From Trichocoleus desertorum NBK24 (lineage in GTDB: Bacteria; Cyanobacteriota; Cyanobacteriia; FACHB-46): DNA of 33,277 nucleotides. A program made the translations under genes and the position numbers. Below are positions 1 to 7,607 of this stretch, one piece after another (the stretch's first letter is position 1; each line of letters starts with the position of its first letter). The notes beneath the pieces were generated by a model. That model was not told the DNA's origin. It searched no databases and saw nothing but the letters and a program-made list of their open reading frames with translations. The stretch lies in assembly GCF_030409055.1 (NCBI RefSeq), contig NZ_CP116619.1, forward strand, positions 4,857,303 through 4,890,579, written 5' to 3'.

Positions 1-97
1 GGTCGAGGTAGACCCCAACAGCCCGACGAGTAGCGGCATCGAAGACGTAAAGGAAGCAGACCTAGAACTGCGGGAGGCAAAGCCATGCACAGCCTAA
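1..97 (+). CDS. SH3-like small protein, C-terminal end only (truncated by window edge)
   Basis: The reading frame enters at position 2 and ends with TAA at 95-97. It encodes a VEVDPNSP...EDVKEADLEL stretch nearly identical to residues 71 onward of the complete 99-residue protein at 11007-11306. The last residues differ (EAKPCTA against EVQLR) because the downstream gene was deleted in the other copy. It overlaps the start of the next gene (85) by 13 bp. The N-terminal 16 codons of the same kind of gene lie at the right window end (33230-33277), so both pieces may be one gene across a circular junction. Function unknown. Confidence 0.8.
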   Translation, partial: VEVDPNSPTSSGIEDVKEADLELREAKPCTA

Positions 98-876
98 CCC
101 TCCCCCCTGATTGGGGCTTACCAAAGTTCCGCTTCAATCAGCCCGTGAAGCTGAAGCGCAATGGCGACATCGGCACCATCGTCGGCTTGCAATACGAGCG
201 TGGTGGCCCCGCAAAGGGATGGCACTACGAACTAGAACTACAACCCGATAGCGAAGCATGGCAACCTGACTGGCTCGAATGTGCCCGTGAAGCAGATCTA
301 GAAGCCGTTGAAACCACAAGCTGTTCCTGTGAGCTCGTGCCTGCGGCTCTGCCTCTGTCGCGTGATGCTCGAATTCAAGCCGTGCTCTCTGGCATCTGTC
401 GCACCCTGCACCAACCGCTAGAACCTGCCGAGTACTGCCAGCGCTGGGTGTTCCATCCTCTGCACCTCCAGAACTATAAGCAAGCTTGTGATCAAGCTTT
501 GGCTCAGGCTTGCGGTTTGCTGCCGACCGAGGTGCAGTTGTGGGGTAAGGAATGGCGCAAACGGCCCAACTATGTGCCCTATCTCCTGCGCCTAGCTGAT
601 ACGATCAAGTGCTCTCAAGCCCTGGGAGTGTGCGCTTCCAAACTCAAGAACCAGACCCCAGAACTAAGCATCGCCCTGCCTGGGGGCATCCCTCACCCCC
701 GCTTCCACTTCTGGCAGCAAGTTCGCATTACTGACGAGTGGAACGAGTGCGGGGTGATTGTCGGCATGGAGTATCAGAACGGCTGGTGGTACTCCATCGA
801 ACTAGACCCAGACACGCCTCACCAATTCATTGAACCCGTGCGTCACAGCTTCGAGACGGAGGTGCAGCCAAGATGA
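85..876 (+). CDS. Two-domain SH3-like barrel protein of unknown function
   Basis: This 263-residue protein has two related domains. One lies near residues 12-72 (LPKFRFNQPVKLK, GTIVGLQY, GWHYELEL), the other near residues 203-258 (HPRFHFWQQVRIT, GVIVGMEYQNGWWYSIELD). Both share an F-x-Q-x-V ... G-x-I-x-G-x-x-Y ... G-W-x-Y-x-x-E-L pattern with the 99-residue neighbour family, which suggests small SH3-like beta barrels. The middle 110 residues are helical, with several Cys and Trp. The stop codon overlaps the next start as ATGA, so the two genes are probably translationally coupled. The left-arm operon copy (9958-13088) lacks this gene; the loss maps to GGAGG at 73-77 and 858-862. The operon context suggests a plasmid maintenance or replication accessory role, which is inference. 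There is no catalytic signature. Confidence 0.75.
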   Translation: MHSLTLPPDWGLPKFRFNQPVKLKRNGDIGTIVGLQYERGGPAKGWHYELELQPDSEAWQPDWLECAREADLEAVETTSCSCELVPAALPLSRDARIQAVLSGICRTLHQPLEPAEYCQRWVFHPLHLQNYKQACDQALAQACGLLPTEVQLWGKEWRKRPNYVPYLLRLADTIKCSQALGVCASKLKNQTPELSIALPGGIPHPRFHFWQQVRITDEWNECGVIVGMEYQNGWWYSIELDPDTPHQFIEPVRHSFETEVQPR

Positions 877-1925
877 GCACCTCCCCTAATCTCACCTATC
901 TCAAGCTTTGCAAAGAGTACGTCCAAATCACCCAGCGCAACTACTGCGCTGCTAAAATCCTCGCCATCATCGAGGGCTGGCAGCAGTGGAAAGCCAAGCA
1001 CAAGCTTGACGACTGGGTGAGGTTGACCCTAGAGCAAATCCGAGAGCACCTGTTTGAGGAGTACAGCATCGAGACCATCCGCCAAGCCCTCGCCAAGCTG
1101 ACGAACAAACTGCAACTCCTCAAGCGACGGAATAACCCCAAGGCGAAGTATGACCGAGCCTACCAGTACCAACTCAACCGAGAGGCCATTGAAGCAGCTC
1201 TCACTCAAAAGCAGGCTAAAACCCTGACTCCGTCTCATTTCAAAAATCTAGGAGATGATGACCTTGATTCTGGGAGTTCATCTCCTAGCTCAGTAGTCAT
1301 CAACTCCAAAACGAGTGGTGATCATATAGAAATAGATTCCACTCTAGACACCCCAATAGACACCACAACAACGGAGCCACCCGCCCACCCTGTTGTTGTA
1401 GGGGTAGAAGGATCTGAAGATTCCAAGCCAGCAAGCACTGCCCTGCCTGTTAAGTCTCAACCCGTTCTAAAAGCATCTGGGTCAGAAGCGGAACAGGTTG
1501 CAGAGGACGCTGATTCCGCCGCTGCTCAAGCCGCAATTTTTGAAAAAATTGAACAAGCGGGATTTCCGCTCACCTCGCCTTTGAAAGCTGAAGTTCTAGC
1601 CGCTCCTCTCCAGGTGGTTACAGATGCTCTGGCTGCTGCCGTTGAGTATCGAGACAGGCATGAAGTCAGAAACCCGATCGGCTTGCTCAGGGACGCAATC
1701 AGTCAATGCTGGAAACTGGGAGGCAGTGAGCATCCGAAAGCAACCAAGGCCGCAGAACCAGGCTTCAAAGAATGGTTCGACTTAGCTCATCGCCTCAGAT
1801 TGGTGACTGCTAGCCAGATGATTGGAGGGGAGCAATACATTCTGACTAACGATGACGAGTGGGAGCCCTGGGATTTCTTAGCGGCTGCTTTCCCGATCGC
1901 TCGATTGAGACAGATGCTGAGTTAG
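873..1925 (+). CDS. Putative plasmid replication initiator / winged-helix DNA-binding protein, copy A
   Basis: This 350-residue soluble protein has three parts. Residues about 20-110 form a helical winged-helix-like region (LTLEQIREHLFEEYSIETIRQALAKL, then the basic KLQLLKRRNNPKAKY) that resembles the DNA-binding part of phage O/DnaD-type and plasmid Rep proteins. Residues about 120-220 are a Ser/Thr/acidic linker. The C-terminal domain (about 225-350) contains VRNPIGLLRDAISQCWK, a pattern I associate with replisome-organiser-like proteins of mobile elements. It is the last gene of a tightly packed operon and starts by ATGA overlap with the 263-residue gene. A second copy lies at 9958-11010, differing mainly in the linker, and a decayed third copy at 2742-2828. 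The replication role is inferred from fold and context; a transcription regulator is the main alternative. Confidence 0.65.
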   Translation: MSTSPNLTYLKLCKEYVQITQRNYCAAKILAIIEGWQQWKAKHKLDDWVRLTLEQIREHLFEEYSIETIRQALAKLTNKLQLLKRRNNPKAKYDRAYQYQLNREAIEAALTQKQAKTLTPSHFKNLGDDDLDSGSSSPSSVVINSKTSGDHIEIDSTLDTPIDTTTTEPPAHPVVVGVEGSEDSKPASTALPVKSQPVLKASGSEAEQVAEDADSAAAQAAIFEKIEQAGFPLTSPLKAEVLAAPLQVVTDALAAAVEYRDRHEVRNPIGLLRDAISQCWKLGGSEHPKATKAAEPGFKEWFDLAHRLRLVTASQMIGGEQYILTNDDEWEPWDFLAAAFPIARLRQMLS

Positions 1926-2038
1926 AAAAGTAGTAGTGAACTGCGATCACTTCTAAACCTGAGGTTTTCATTTAACCTGTTTTTTAGAAGCTCTTCGCGT
2001 GTTTGACTCAGCTTAAAAACTCAAGGAATTTTACGCAC

Positions 2039-2422
2039 ATGTTACAGAACATATACGCCACATTCGTAGTATCTAGTTTTGAATCTAGTCTGGCTTTTTA
2101 TGATGCTATTTTCAAACCGTTAGGCTACCAAAGACTTCACACAACAGATGGAGAAGTAAAATCTGCTGAATATGGTATTGACCCAACAGCAAAAGTCTTG
2201 GAGATAGTTGAAGGGCAGAACTTCACTCTGCCAGGGCTTCCAGTCATGACAGTAACTCTTCCCTGTAAAGAAAAAAGCATTGTGGATCTTGTTCACGATA
2301 CAGCCCTAAAAATGGGGGGGATCGAGGTTGCCAAACCTAGTCTAAATGCTAATCAAACTTATTCGACTTCTATAAAAGATCCAGACGGTCATGCATTAGT
2401 TATTAAGTTTTCGCAGTCATAA
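2039..2422 (+). CDS. VOC-superfamily protein (glyoxalase/bleomycin-resistance/dioxygenase fold)
   Basis: This 127-residue protein has the single-module VOC pattern: an opening strand and helix (ATFVVSSFESSLAFYDAIFKPLGY), a central MGGIEV helix end, and the closing YSTSIKDPDGHALVIKF strand, whose Glu/His-type positions often bind metal in this fold. It is about the usual length for one VOC module, which normally dimerises. I chose the ATG at 2039 because AAGGA lies 11 bp upstream; a TTG at 2003 would add 12 residues without a better ribosome site. The gene is more AT-rich than the flanking operon and sits between the intact initiator gene and an initiator relic, which fits an acquired cargo gene. 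The substrate cannot be told. Confidence 0.8.
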   Translation: MLQNIYATFVVSSFESSLAFYDAIFKPLGYQRLHTTDGEVKSAEYGIDPTAKVLEIVEGQNFTLPGLPVMTVTLPCKEKSIVDLVHDTALKMGGIEVAKPSLNANQTYSTSIKDPDGHALVIKFSQS

Positions 2423-2473
2423 GCATGCTCAGTATTTTTTGATTGCACCAAACGGGTGGCTTACGTTAATCGC

Positions 2474-2516
2474 GCGATCGCCCCTAACTTTTCCCCAATT
2501 GGGGAACGTAACCAAG
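2474..2516 (+). repeat. 43-bp repeat with CCCCAATTGGGG core, left partner of an inverted pair
   Basis: A HIP1 site, then TAACTTTTCCCCAATTGGGG, then AACGTAACCAAG. The reverse complement of 7608-7652 matches this whole stretch with one substitution and a 2-bp insertion. The core palindrome also occurs at 15277-15296, 27953-27971 and 29012-29030. Confidence 0.85.
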
Positions 2517-2741
2517 TCAGAAAACTACTGCTCATCGCGCCAGTTGTCCAGAATTCGGACATCTTCCAGCCGCAGTTCTAGGGTGAGGTGCAATGGGCAC
2601 CTTATAGGTAAGGCGATCGCACGACTAAGGGGGGCAAAGACTTGGTAGCGCGATCGCCCCTGCTTTTGGAAGATGGGTTCAAATTCCGAACTTTTCGGAA
2701 TATCAAAGGCTTCAGCGATCGCCACACGTCCCAAATTGGGA

Positions 2742-2828
2742 CAACTGACCCACGAAGATGAGTAGGAGGCTTGGGGCTTGTTGGCTTCTGCATTTCCCGT
2801 AACGCGATTGAAGCAGATGCTGAGGTAA
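2742..2828 (+). pseudogene. Relic of the C-terminus of a third initiator-like gene
   Basis: The frame QLTHEDE-stop-EAWGLLASAFP-VTRLKQMLR-stop lines up with ILTNDDE-W-EPWDFLAAAFP-IARLRQMLS at the end of the initiator gene at 873-1925. About 70 percent of bases match by eye over 87 bp. The conserved Trp codon TGG is now TAG. Only the last 29 or so codons remain recognisable; upstream of 2742 the similarity fades. The relic has the same orientation as copy A and lies about 0.8 kb beyond it, with the VOC gene in between. Confidence 0.8.
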
Positions 2829-2871
2829 AAAACATCTTTTCAAAAAGTGTTACTGTTCACCAGCCAATTGA

Positions 2872-5064
2872 CTAGTTATCTGGCTCGTCTCCCTGCTGTC
2901 TCAACTCATACTCTTGAATAAACTGATGGACTGCAATTGCCTGCTTCCCTATTAATTCATTACTTTGAATCATGGCTCTTAATCGGTCGATGATGCCTGA
3001 AGGGGCAAAGTAAGGCTCAAATTGGGTGGGGTCGAGTCTATATTGCTTCCTTATAACTGAATCACCAGTAGTTTGACTAACACTTGTTCTCAAAAACTGT
3101 TCTAAGAAAATAACCAAGGTCTCATCGGTGCCAATGATATTTTGGACCCATTGCCTCACTTCCTCTTCATCAGTTAGACATTTCCAGACATATAAAACAT
3201 CGGGAAGTTGTGGTGTTGTCAAAAAAGAGCTTGTCTGAGCAGCAGCTCGAATTTTGCTTATAACTAATTCTTCTATTTCCTGAAGCTGCTGCTCATTAAC
3301 ATCCCACTCTGATTCTCTTCCAGATCTCTCAGCTTCGTACTTGCCATGTTGCTGGCCGAAGACCACAACCTTATGCACAATCAGCGATAGAGCATTACCC
3401 TCTGAAATTGCTTCTCTTAGCAGCTCAAAACGTTCTACTTGACCTAGTTGTTGTCCAAAATGGTAGATAACGCTGCCCATCCTATACTCGTTACCAATGT
3501 CAAACAGACCTTGACCTTCATCTTCAGGACGTAAAAGTTGATCTCCGATGTCAAGCAAAGATTTTATAACTACAGAAATCTTATCTAGAGACAAATCTTG
3601 ACTAGCGTAATCCCCAAGTCGGTCAAGGAATGGACGAACTCGTGTTCTACCATCAGGATTTTTTTGATTGGCGAGTTCTATCAGCTTTTCTCCAAATGCC
3701 TGCTGATTGTCCGTTAGGGCTAGAATGCTTTTGATCTCAGCATTAGAGATGCTATTGCTTGGCACTGCCAAACGAAAATAATTTGGAAATATATCAGGAT
3801 TGCAAACATGAAGGCGCTTTCGGCCCTGCCCTGTTTCTGGTCCAAAATAGCTATTATTCCAAACAGCTTGTAGCTTAGGAAAAAGACGCAGTAGTAACTG
3901 TTTGACTGACTGTCTATCTTCTTCTGGCACTGAAGTTAGCCACGAGTTATGTAAAATTTTCAGTTCTTCTATTCTTTGCCTCTCAAAAGAACCTGAACTG
4001 ATACTGGCATAACCTGCAAATGAATCAGGATTTTTGCGAATCAGGTCATATATGGTTGGACAAAAGACTCGTAGTGATTCAATGGCAATAAAGTCCACCA
4101 CATTTACTTCGCCTCGTACAGCTGAATATGTCACGCTTAAAGTATTGATGAGCCGAACGATAGCACGAGGGGTATTAATGAAGTGCTTAATGCCATCTAA
4201 GTAGATATTTATCCAGTAATTACGATCAAAAAGGTTGTCTGGAGTATCGGCAACGATTACATCAAGCTTTTCAAATAGTAGTTTTTCTAATGCAGTGTTA
4301 TCTGGAAGTGGTAGCTCGAAGGGAACTTGAACAATTTTTTCGAGGTAAGCCTCACCAGATTTAGTTTGCGTATCTTTGAGAGCGTTGACAACAATTTCTT
4401 TGTCGAAGAATAACAAATAAATAACGTTGGGAAAGTTGGCGACAGTTTTGATTACTTTGAAGAGCTGACGAATTTCCTCGGCAGTCAGCCTATCAATATC
4501 ATCAATTACAATCAGAATTTGCTTTTTCTGCTCTCTGAGCCTTTTGTCAATCTCCGTCTTCAAGCTGTAAATGTCTTTAGGTTTTGAGACAGCCTTCAGC
4601 ACTGCTCCACCAGCTTTAGCCCCAGGAATAGGAACCTCAGAGATGCCATCAGCAAAGCTACCAAGCGCTGATAGCAAATCCTGCCCCGTAGATTGCCATT
4701 TTGTATTCAGAACTGCCTGTAACTGATCGAAAAAGTGTTTTGTAAGAGCTTCTTGACCTGAAAACCACCAGGGGTTAAAAGGCACAATAATAGGCTTTTC
4801 AGCCTCTGTTTTTTTCTGCAAGTACTGGAGCACAAAATTCAACAATGTTGATTTGCCGGAACCCCAGGGGCCACAAACGGCCATTACTAATCCTTCTGTC
4901 AAAGATATTTTGCCAATTTGCTCTGCAAGCATTTTTGCAAAAGGTGCGTACTCTAAGCAGTCACTACCTACATCAGTTAGAGGGCGATCGGCAGACAGGA
5001 CACTATTAGATTGGAACGATGCTTCAGGGCTTATCTTTGGCTGACTCATAGACTTTTTGTGCAA
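2872..5064 (-). CDS. KAP-family P-loop NTPase, candidate defence protein
   Basis: This 730-residue protein has a Walker A motif GPWGSGKST at residues 65-73, the KAP-type FNPWWFSGQEAL segment just after it (about 96-107), and a Walker B ILIVIDDIDRL at about 183-193 followed by a sensor-like strand IYLLFFD. This is the KAP NTPase layout (named for Kidins220/ARMS and PifA; PifA is a phage-exclusion protein). Many KAP proteins have membrane helices between the Walker motifs; here that interval holds only a short Gly/Ala stretch, so the protein is probably soluble. The C-terminal 400 residues are helical and unrecognised. TTG at 5064 has AAAGGATAGG about 10 bp upstream; ATG at 5049 is the alternative start but lacks a ribosome site. 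It lies 132 bp downstream of the 218-residue gene, same strand, probably one operon. Confidence 0.85.
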   Translation of the reverse strand: MHKKSMSQPKISPEASFQSNSVLSADRPLTDVGSDCLEYAPFAKMLAEQIGKISLTEGLVMAVCGPWGSGKSTLLNFVLQYLQKKTEAEKPIIVPFNPWWFSGQEALTKHFFDQLQAVLNTKWQSTGQDLLSALGSFADGISEVPIPGAKAGGAVLKAVSKPKDIYSLKTEIDKRLREQKKQILIVIDDIDRLTAEEIRQLFKVIKTVANFPNVIYLLFFDKEIVVNALKDTQTKSGEAYLEKIVQVPFELPLPDNTALEKLLFEKLDVIVADTPDNLFDRNYWINIYLDGIKHFINTPRAIVRLINTLSVTYSAVRGEVNVVDFIAIESLRVFCPTIYDLIRKNPDSFAGYASISSGSFERQRIEELKILHNSWLTSVPEEDRQSVKQLLLRLFPKLQAVWNNSYFGPETGQGRKRLHVCNPDIFPNYFRLAVPSNSISNAEIKSILALTDNQQAFGEKLIELANQKNPDGRTRVRPFLDRLGDYASQDLSLDKISVVIKSLLDIGDQLLRPEDEGQGLFDIGNEYRMGSVIYHFGQQLGQVERFELLREAISEGNALSLIVHKVVVFGQQHGKYEAERSGRESEWDVNEQQLQEIEELVISKIRAAAQTSSFLTTPQLPDVLYVWKCLTDEEEVRQWVQNIIGTDETLVIFLEQFLRTSVSQTTGDSVIRKQYRLDPTQFEPYFAPSGIIDRLRAMIQSNELIGKQAIAVHQFIQEYELRQQGDEPDN

Positions 5065-5196
5065 AATATCGCTACCTATCCTTTAACACAGTCAACCATC
5101 CGAGAATTTCTCAATACTTAGGAACTTCAGCGATCGCCCCTCTGCCTCTCTTCACTTCATGAGAGCGATCGCTTTTATTCAAATCAATCCAGACAG

Positions 5197-5853
5197 CTAT
5201 TGAAGGGGAAGATGAATATGAAACCGCTCTGCGATCGCAGTTACCGCGTTGATAAAGCTTGCAACGTCTTTACCACTGGTCCAGAGAGCAAATAAAGCTC
5301 CCTTAATTCTTGCCACTTTAGTAGGAGTAGCAACTACTTCAGCTTTCAAGACTTCTATGGAATCAGCAGCTACGTCTTGATTCTCCTGTGGGATATTTGG
5401 GACTTCCTGTTCTAACTTTTGTATTAGCTTAAGAACTTCAGCCGCATCCATCCCAATATGCTGAGTAACTTCAGCCCTGTTGTAGTTTCCGTTTTGTACG
5501 GCCCCTACAGCAGCATGAAAGTTTTGAACGACTGATCCAGAAAAGTGTTCAGTAGAGCCATTAGGGTTCCTAATTGTTTGTTCGAATTCGCGAATCCCTT
5601 CATGACAAATCCAGATTGGAGCTGATTGACCTCCATAAATACTGCCTTGAATCTTAATCAAGCCTTTAGCAGCTAGGTACTCTAAGATTCGAATAAGCTC
5701 TTGACCCTCCTCTCCATTGACCCCCGTTGCTTCGTAAACTTCACTAAAGATTGTAGGGGTATGCTTATCACCCTGAGTCTGATCGTAGATAGCTTTTAAG
5801 ACCAGAAGGCGTTTCTTATCCTTCTCTAAAACCTGCTGAAGATCGTCTTGCAT
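5197..5853 (-). CDS. Winged-helix protein with GAVQ-type motif, partner of the KAP NTPase
   Basis: This 218-residue protein has an N-terminal helical winged-helix-like region (about 8-95; IRILEYLAAKGLIKIQG and WICHEGIREFEQ fit recognition helix, wing and final helix). A Gly/Asn-rich linker follows, with the GAVQNGNYNRAEVTQ motif at about 117-131. This GAVQ-x-G-x-x-N-x-A-x-V-x-Q pattern occurs in many bacterial proteins linked to effector or abortive-infection modules. A helical C-terminal domain (about 135-218) follows. There is no catalytic motif, so a sensor or adaptor is likelier than an enzyme. It is the first gene of a two-gene operon with the KAP NTPase. That combination suggests a conflict or antiphage system in which this protein detects a trigger or recruits an effector; this is inference. 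Confidence 0.75.
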   Translation of the reverse strand: MQDDLQQVLEKDKKRLLVLKAIYDQTQGDKHTPTIFSEVYEATGVNGEEGQELIRILEYLAAKGLIKIQGSIYGGQSAPIWICHEGIREFEQTIRNPNGSTEHFSGSVVQNFHAAVGAVQNGNYNRAEVTQHIGMDAAEVLKLIQKLEQEVPNIPQENQDVAADSIEVLKAEVVATPTKVARIKGALFALWTSGKDVASFINAVTAIAERFHIHLPLQ

Positions 5854-5992
5854 ATCGAGTTATTGACTATGGTGCTGAATCCTGTTCTAGCAAAATATCG
5901 TCTAGAGAGGTAATTGGAGGTAACCGAGCGATCGCCTGACCATTCCAGCCCTAACTTGTGATACCTTCTTCTCTCTGATTAAAGAGGGCAAG

Positions 5993-6280
5993 ATGCCAGG
6001 TTGGGTGATTCCGGTTGTGCCAGTAGACAAGCTGGAGGCAGGAAGGAGGCGGAGTGAGGTTGGCAAGCCTCGTGCTTGGGTTGGTGAAGGAGTGATTCTG
6101 ATTGCACCTCAAATCAATGGCGGCATGGTGACTGCGGCAATGGCCGTAACTGAAGATATAGAAGGAGCCGTAGAGGTGACGGACGTTGATTCAGGTGAGA
6201 CATTTGCGATCGCGATTCCAGAGGGGACTGAACACTGCTGGATTCTAGATGCCGAGTTCAACCTGAATAGGGAATCCTAA
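5993..6280 (+). CDS. Conserved-looking hypothetical protein, 95 residues
   Basis: I do not recognise this protein. It is beta-rich, without signal peptide or membrane segment; the central part reads VGEGVILIAPQINGGMVTAAMAV followed by VTDVDSGETFAIAIPEGTEHCW, which suggests a small barrel. The start has a usable ribosome site (AGAGGGC, 5 bp before the ATG) and the gene is followed 24 bp later by a clear intrinsic terminator, so it is probably a real single-gene transcript. It is divergent from the KAP operon, sharing the 139-bp upstream region (5854-5992). Confidence 0.6.
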   Translation: MPGWVIPVVPVDKLEAGRRRSEVGKPRAWVGEGVILIAPQINGGMVTAAMAVTEDIEGAVEVTDVDSGETFAIAIPEGTEHCWILDAEFNLNRES

Positions 6281-6304
6281 ATTATCTTGCATAAGAACTA
6301 CTGA

Positions 6305-6326
6305 AGCGCTCCTAGGGGCGCTTTTT
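6305..6326 (+). terminator. Intrinsic terminator after the 95-residue gene
   Basis: AGCGCTCC-TA-GGGGCGCT forms an 8-bp stem with one G-T pair and is followed directly by a run of T. It lies 24 bp after the stop codon at 6280. Confidence 0.8.
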
Positions 6327-6639
6327 CTATTGGTGATCGCTGCCCAGCATTGGGAGTGATAAGGCCCAAAATCCAATCGGCTCTGTGCTTTTGCCCACAA
6401 GGCTTTGAGTGCCCAAAATTCAAACTCGTCAAATTCTCAATTGGGGGCTGTCTTTATACAAAAAGCCCCCTGATTCAAGCTGAACCGGAGACTGGAGTTA
6501 TTGCTATTTTGTCTTCTAAAATTATGTGCGTGGCGATCGGATTTGGGAAGAGGGGTGAAGGGCGCGATCGCTCTGGGAAAGTGGAGAGAGCAAAGAGTCA
6601 AAGGGGCGATCGCTGGCCCTTGGGTGATGCTTGCAACCT
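6327..6639. other. Gene-free stretch with HIP1 sites and a GGGGGCT hairpin
   Basis: No convincing gene. GGGGGCT (6443-6449) and AGCCCCC (6464-6470) form a hairpin with a 14-nt loop and no T-run on either side, so it is probably not a simple terminator. Three HIP1-related sites follow. Open frames on both strands here have biased composition and no ribosome site. Confidence 0.5.
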
Positions 6640-6861
6640 TTAGAGATCTTCCCATTCCTCTCTGCTAACGTTGGCTTGCCGCAAAACGCGAGCCAATAGG
6701 TCTCGGCTAATATCTCCTTGATGTGGGTTAGGAATAGTCAATCTCAACTCGTCTTTGACCATGTATTGATGTTTGCCTCCTGCATAGGGGCCATCAAAGC
6801 CAAGGGAACGTAGATACACAACTAAGTCTCTCCATTTGATAGGCCCAAATGGTGGCATCAT
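6640..6861 (-). CDS. hicA: HicA-family toxin (mRNA interferase)
   Basis: This 73-residue protein matches the HicA/YcfA dsRBD-like fold: an opening helix (KWRDLVVYLRSLGF), the GGKHQYMV strand with the conserved His at residue 31 that serves catalysis in HicA enzymes, a second strand ending in IPNPHQGDIS, and a closing helix (RDLLARVLRQANVSREEW). HicA proteins cleave mRNA and are blocked by HicB. The gene overlaps the HicB-like gene by 4 bp (ATGA), so the two are translationally coupled with antitoxin first and toxin second. The length is typical. An alternative start is the second Met codon. Confidence 0.9.
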   Translation of the reverse strand: MMPPFGPIKWRDLVVYLRSLGFDGPYAGGKHQYMVKDELRLTIPNPHQGDISRDLLARVLRQANVSREEWEDL

Positions 6862-7103
6862 GCTACCTCTTGCTGCTGGGGATTCAGGTCAATACCGTCA
6901 ATAACTGGCAAAGTATGCCCTAGCCGTAAGCCCAAAATCAACCAACCCTCTAGAGCATCTTGCAGATTGTCTCGGCACGCTTCGAGCGTCTCAGCATTAC
7001 CCCATACACCTTGGCAGCTAGGTATCTCACCATAGAAGGTGCTATCTTCAAGCAGCTCATAAGTTGCTTGATGCATAGCAGCCTGGATGTAGTTAGTCAG
7101 CAT
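6858..7103 (-). CDS. hicB: HicB-like antitoxin
   Basis: This 81-residue protein has the HicB pattern: an N-terminal strand pair (YELLEDSTFYGEIPSCQGVWGNAET), the helix LEACRDNLQDALEGWLILGLRLG, and the closing strand LPVIDGIDL. It is the short form without a C-terminal DNA-binding domain, so autorepression would need another protein. It is coupled to the toxin gene by a 4-bp overlap, and its start lies within the end of the 39-residue gene upstream (11-bp overlap). Confidence 0.9.
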   Translation of the reverse strand: MLTNYIQAAMHQATYELLEDSTFYGEIPSCQGVWGNAETLEACRDNLQDALEGWLILGLRLGHTLPVIDGIDLNPQQQEVA

Positions 7104-7212
7104 GAGCTCGCTCCTGCTTCATTTTAAGGAATCGCAGGAAATCTAAAACCTCTTCTAGTAGTGATTCTGGGACTTTCTCTAGCTCCTGAATGATGAGTTC
7201 CTTCGCTGTCAT
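7093..7212 (-). CDS. Small DUF2281/VapB-like antitoxin-type protein, 39 residues
   Basis: The frame starts MTAKELIIQELEKVP and continues ESLLEEVLDFLRFLKMKQ. This is the short helical pattern (T-x-x-E-x-I-x-x-x-L-x-x-L-P-E-x-x-x-x-E-V-L-D-F-x-x-F-L) of DUF2281-type proteins that accompany toxin genes in cyanobacteria. It ends 11 bp inside the HicB start, giving a three-gene overlapping unit. It may be an extra antitoxin, a remnant of another toxin-antitoxin pair whose toxin was lost, or a DNA-binding partner for a HicB that lacks its own DNA-binding domain. The choice among these is inference. Confidence 0.7.
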   Translation of the reverse strand: MTAKELIIQELEKVPESLLEEVLDFLRFLKMKQERAHAD

Positions 7213-7607
7213 TGGTTGGTCTCCAAAAGTCTCCTATCAATCCGCCGTGGTTAGTGGCGTTGCCAGGGTTGATGAGCCGAAAGTTTTAAGCTTAAAGCTC
7301 TAGACCTGGTACTCAATTCAGTTGGTAACTCCGGTATTACCAGCGCTACCAGCGATCGCGCACCCGATCACCCAGTCACACGATCACACACTATTATTAT
7401 CAGCCAGCAGACTACTCTAGTCAGCGTGAGAGCCATCGTGTCTACCGTAGTAGTTGCGGTGGTTACCAGCACGGCAGGCGATCCGCTCAGCAGCTTGTGC
7501 TGGTCTAGGCAGCGGCATTGTGGTCAGCTACCCACAGATGCTCTAGTCAACCGTTAGTAAACGCAGTTTCAATTTTGAATGGTGGGGCGATCGCGTTTAC
7601 AAAGCAG
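7213..7607. other. Gene-free stretch
   Basis: No gene supported. A plus frame is open from 7276 to a TAG at 7555-7557 but has no ATG, GTG or TTG start with a ribosome site and a low-complexity translation rich in Ser, Thr and Val. CAGC/GCTG words are frequent around 7340-7520. No tRNA fold or clear RNA gene was found. Confidence 0.5.

Larger units (their letters stand above)
2423..2871. other. Gene-free stretch with palindrome and initiator relic
   Basis: No credible gene lies here. The stretch contains HIP1 octamers, one copy of the CCCCAATTGGGG palindrome element (2474-2516), a related weaker palindrome (CCCAAATTGGG near 2730-2740), and the decayed end of a third initiator gene (2742-2828). 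Short frames on both strands look like chance products of HIP1-rich sequence. Confidence 0.6.

Noticed and set aside
2491-2506. CCCCAATTGGGG palindrome as an intrinsic terminator
   Set aside because: Being palindromic, the stem is followed by A on both strands, so the RNA would lack the U-run needed.
6350-6643. Open frames of 97 and 72 codons on opposite strands after the 95-residue gene
   Set aside because: Both run through HIP1 repeats and a hairpin, lack ribosome sites and show no recognisable protein pattern.
7276-7557. 94-codon open frame in the gap upstream of the HicAB unit
   Set aside because: There is no normal start codon with a ribosome site, the composition is Ser/Thr/Val low complexity, and no domain is recognised.
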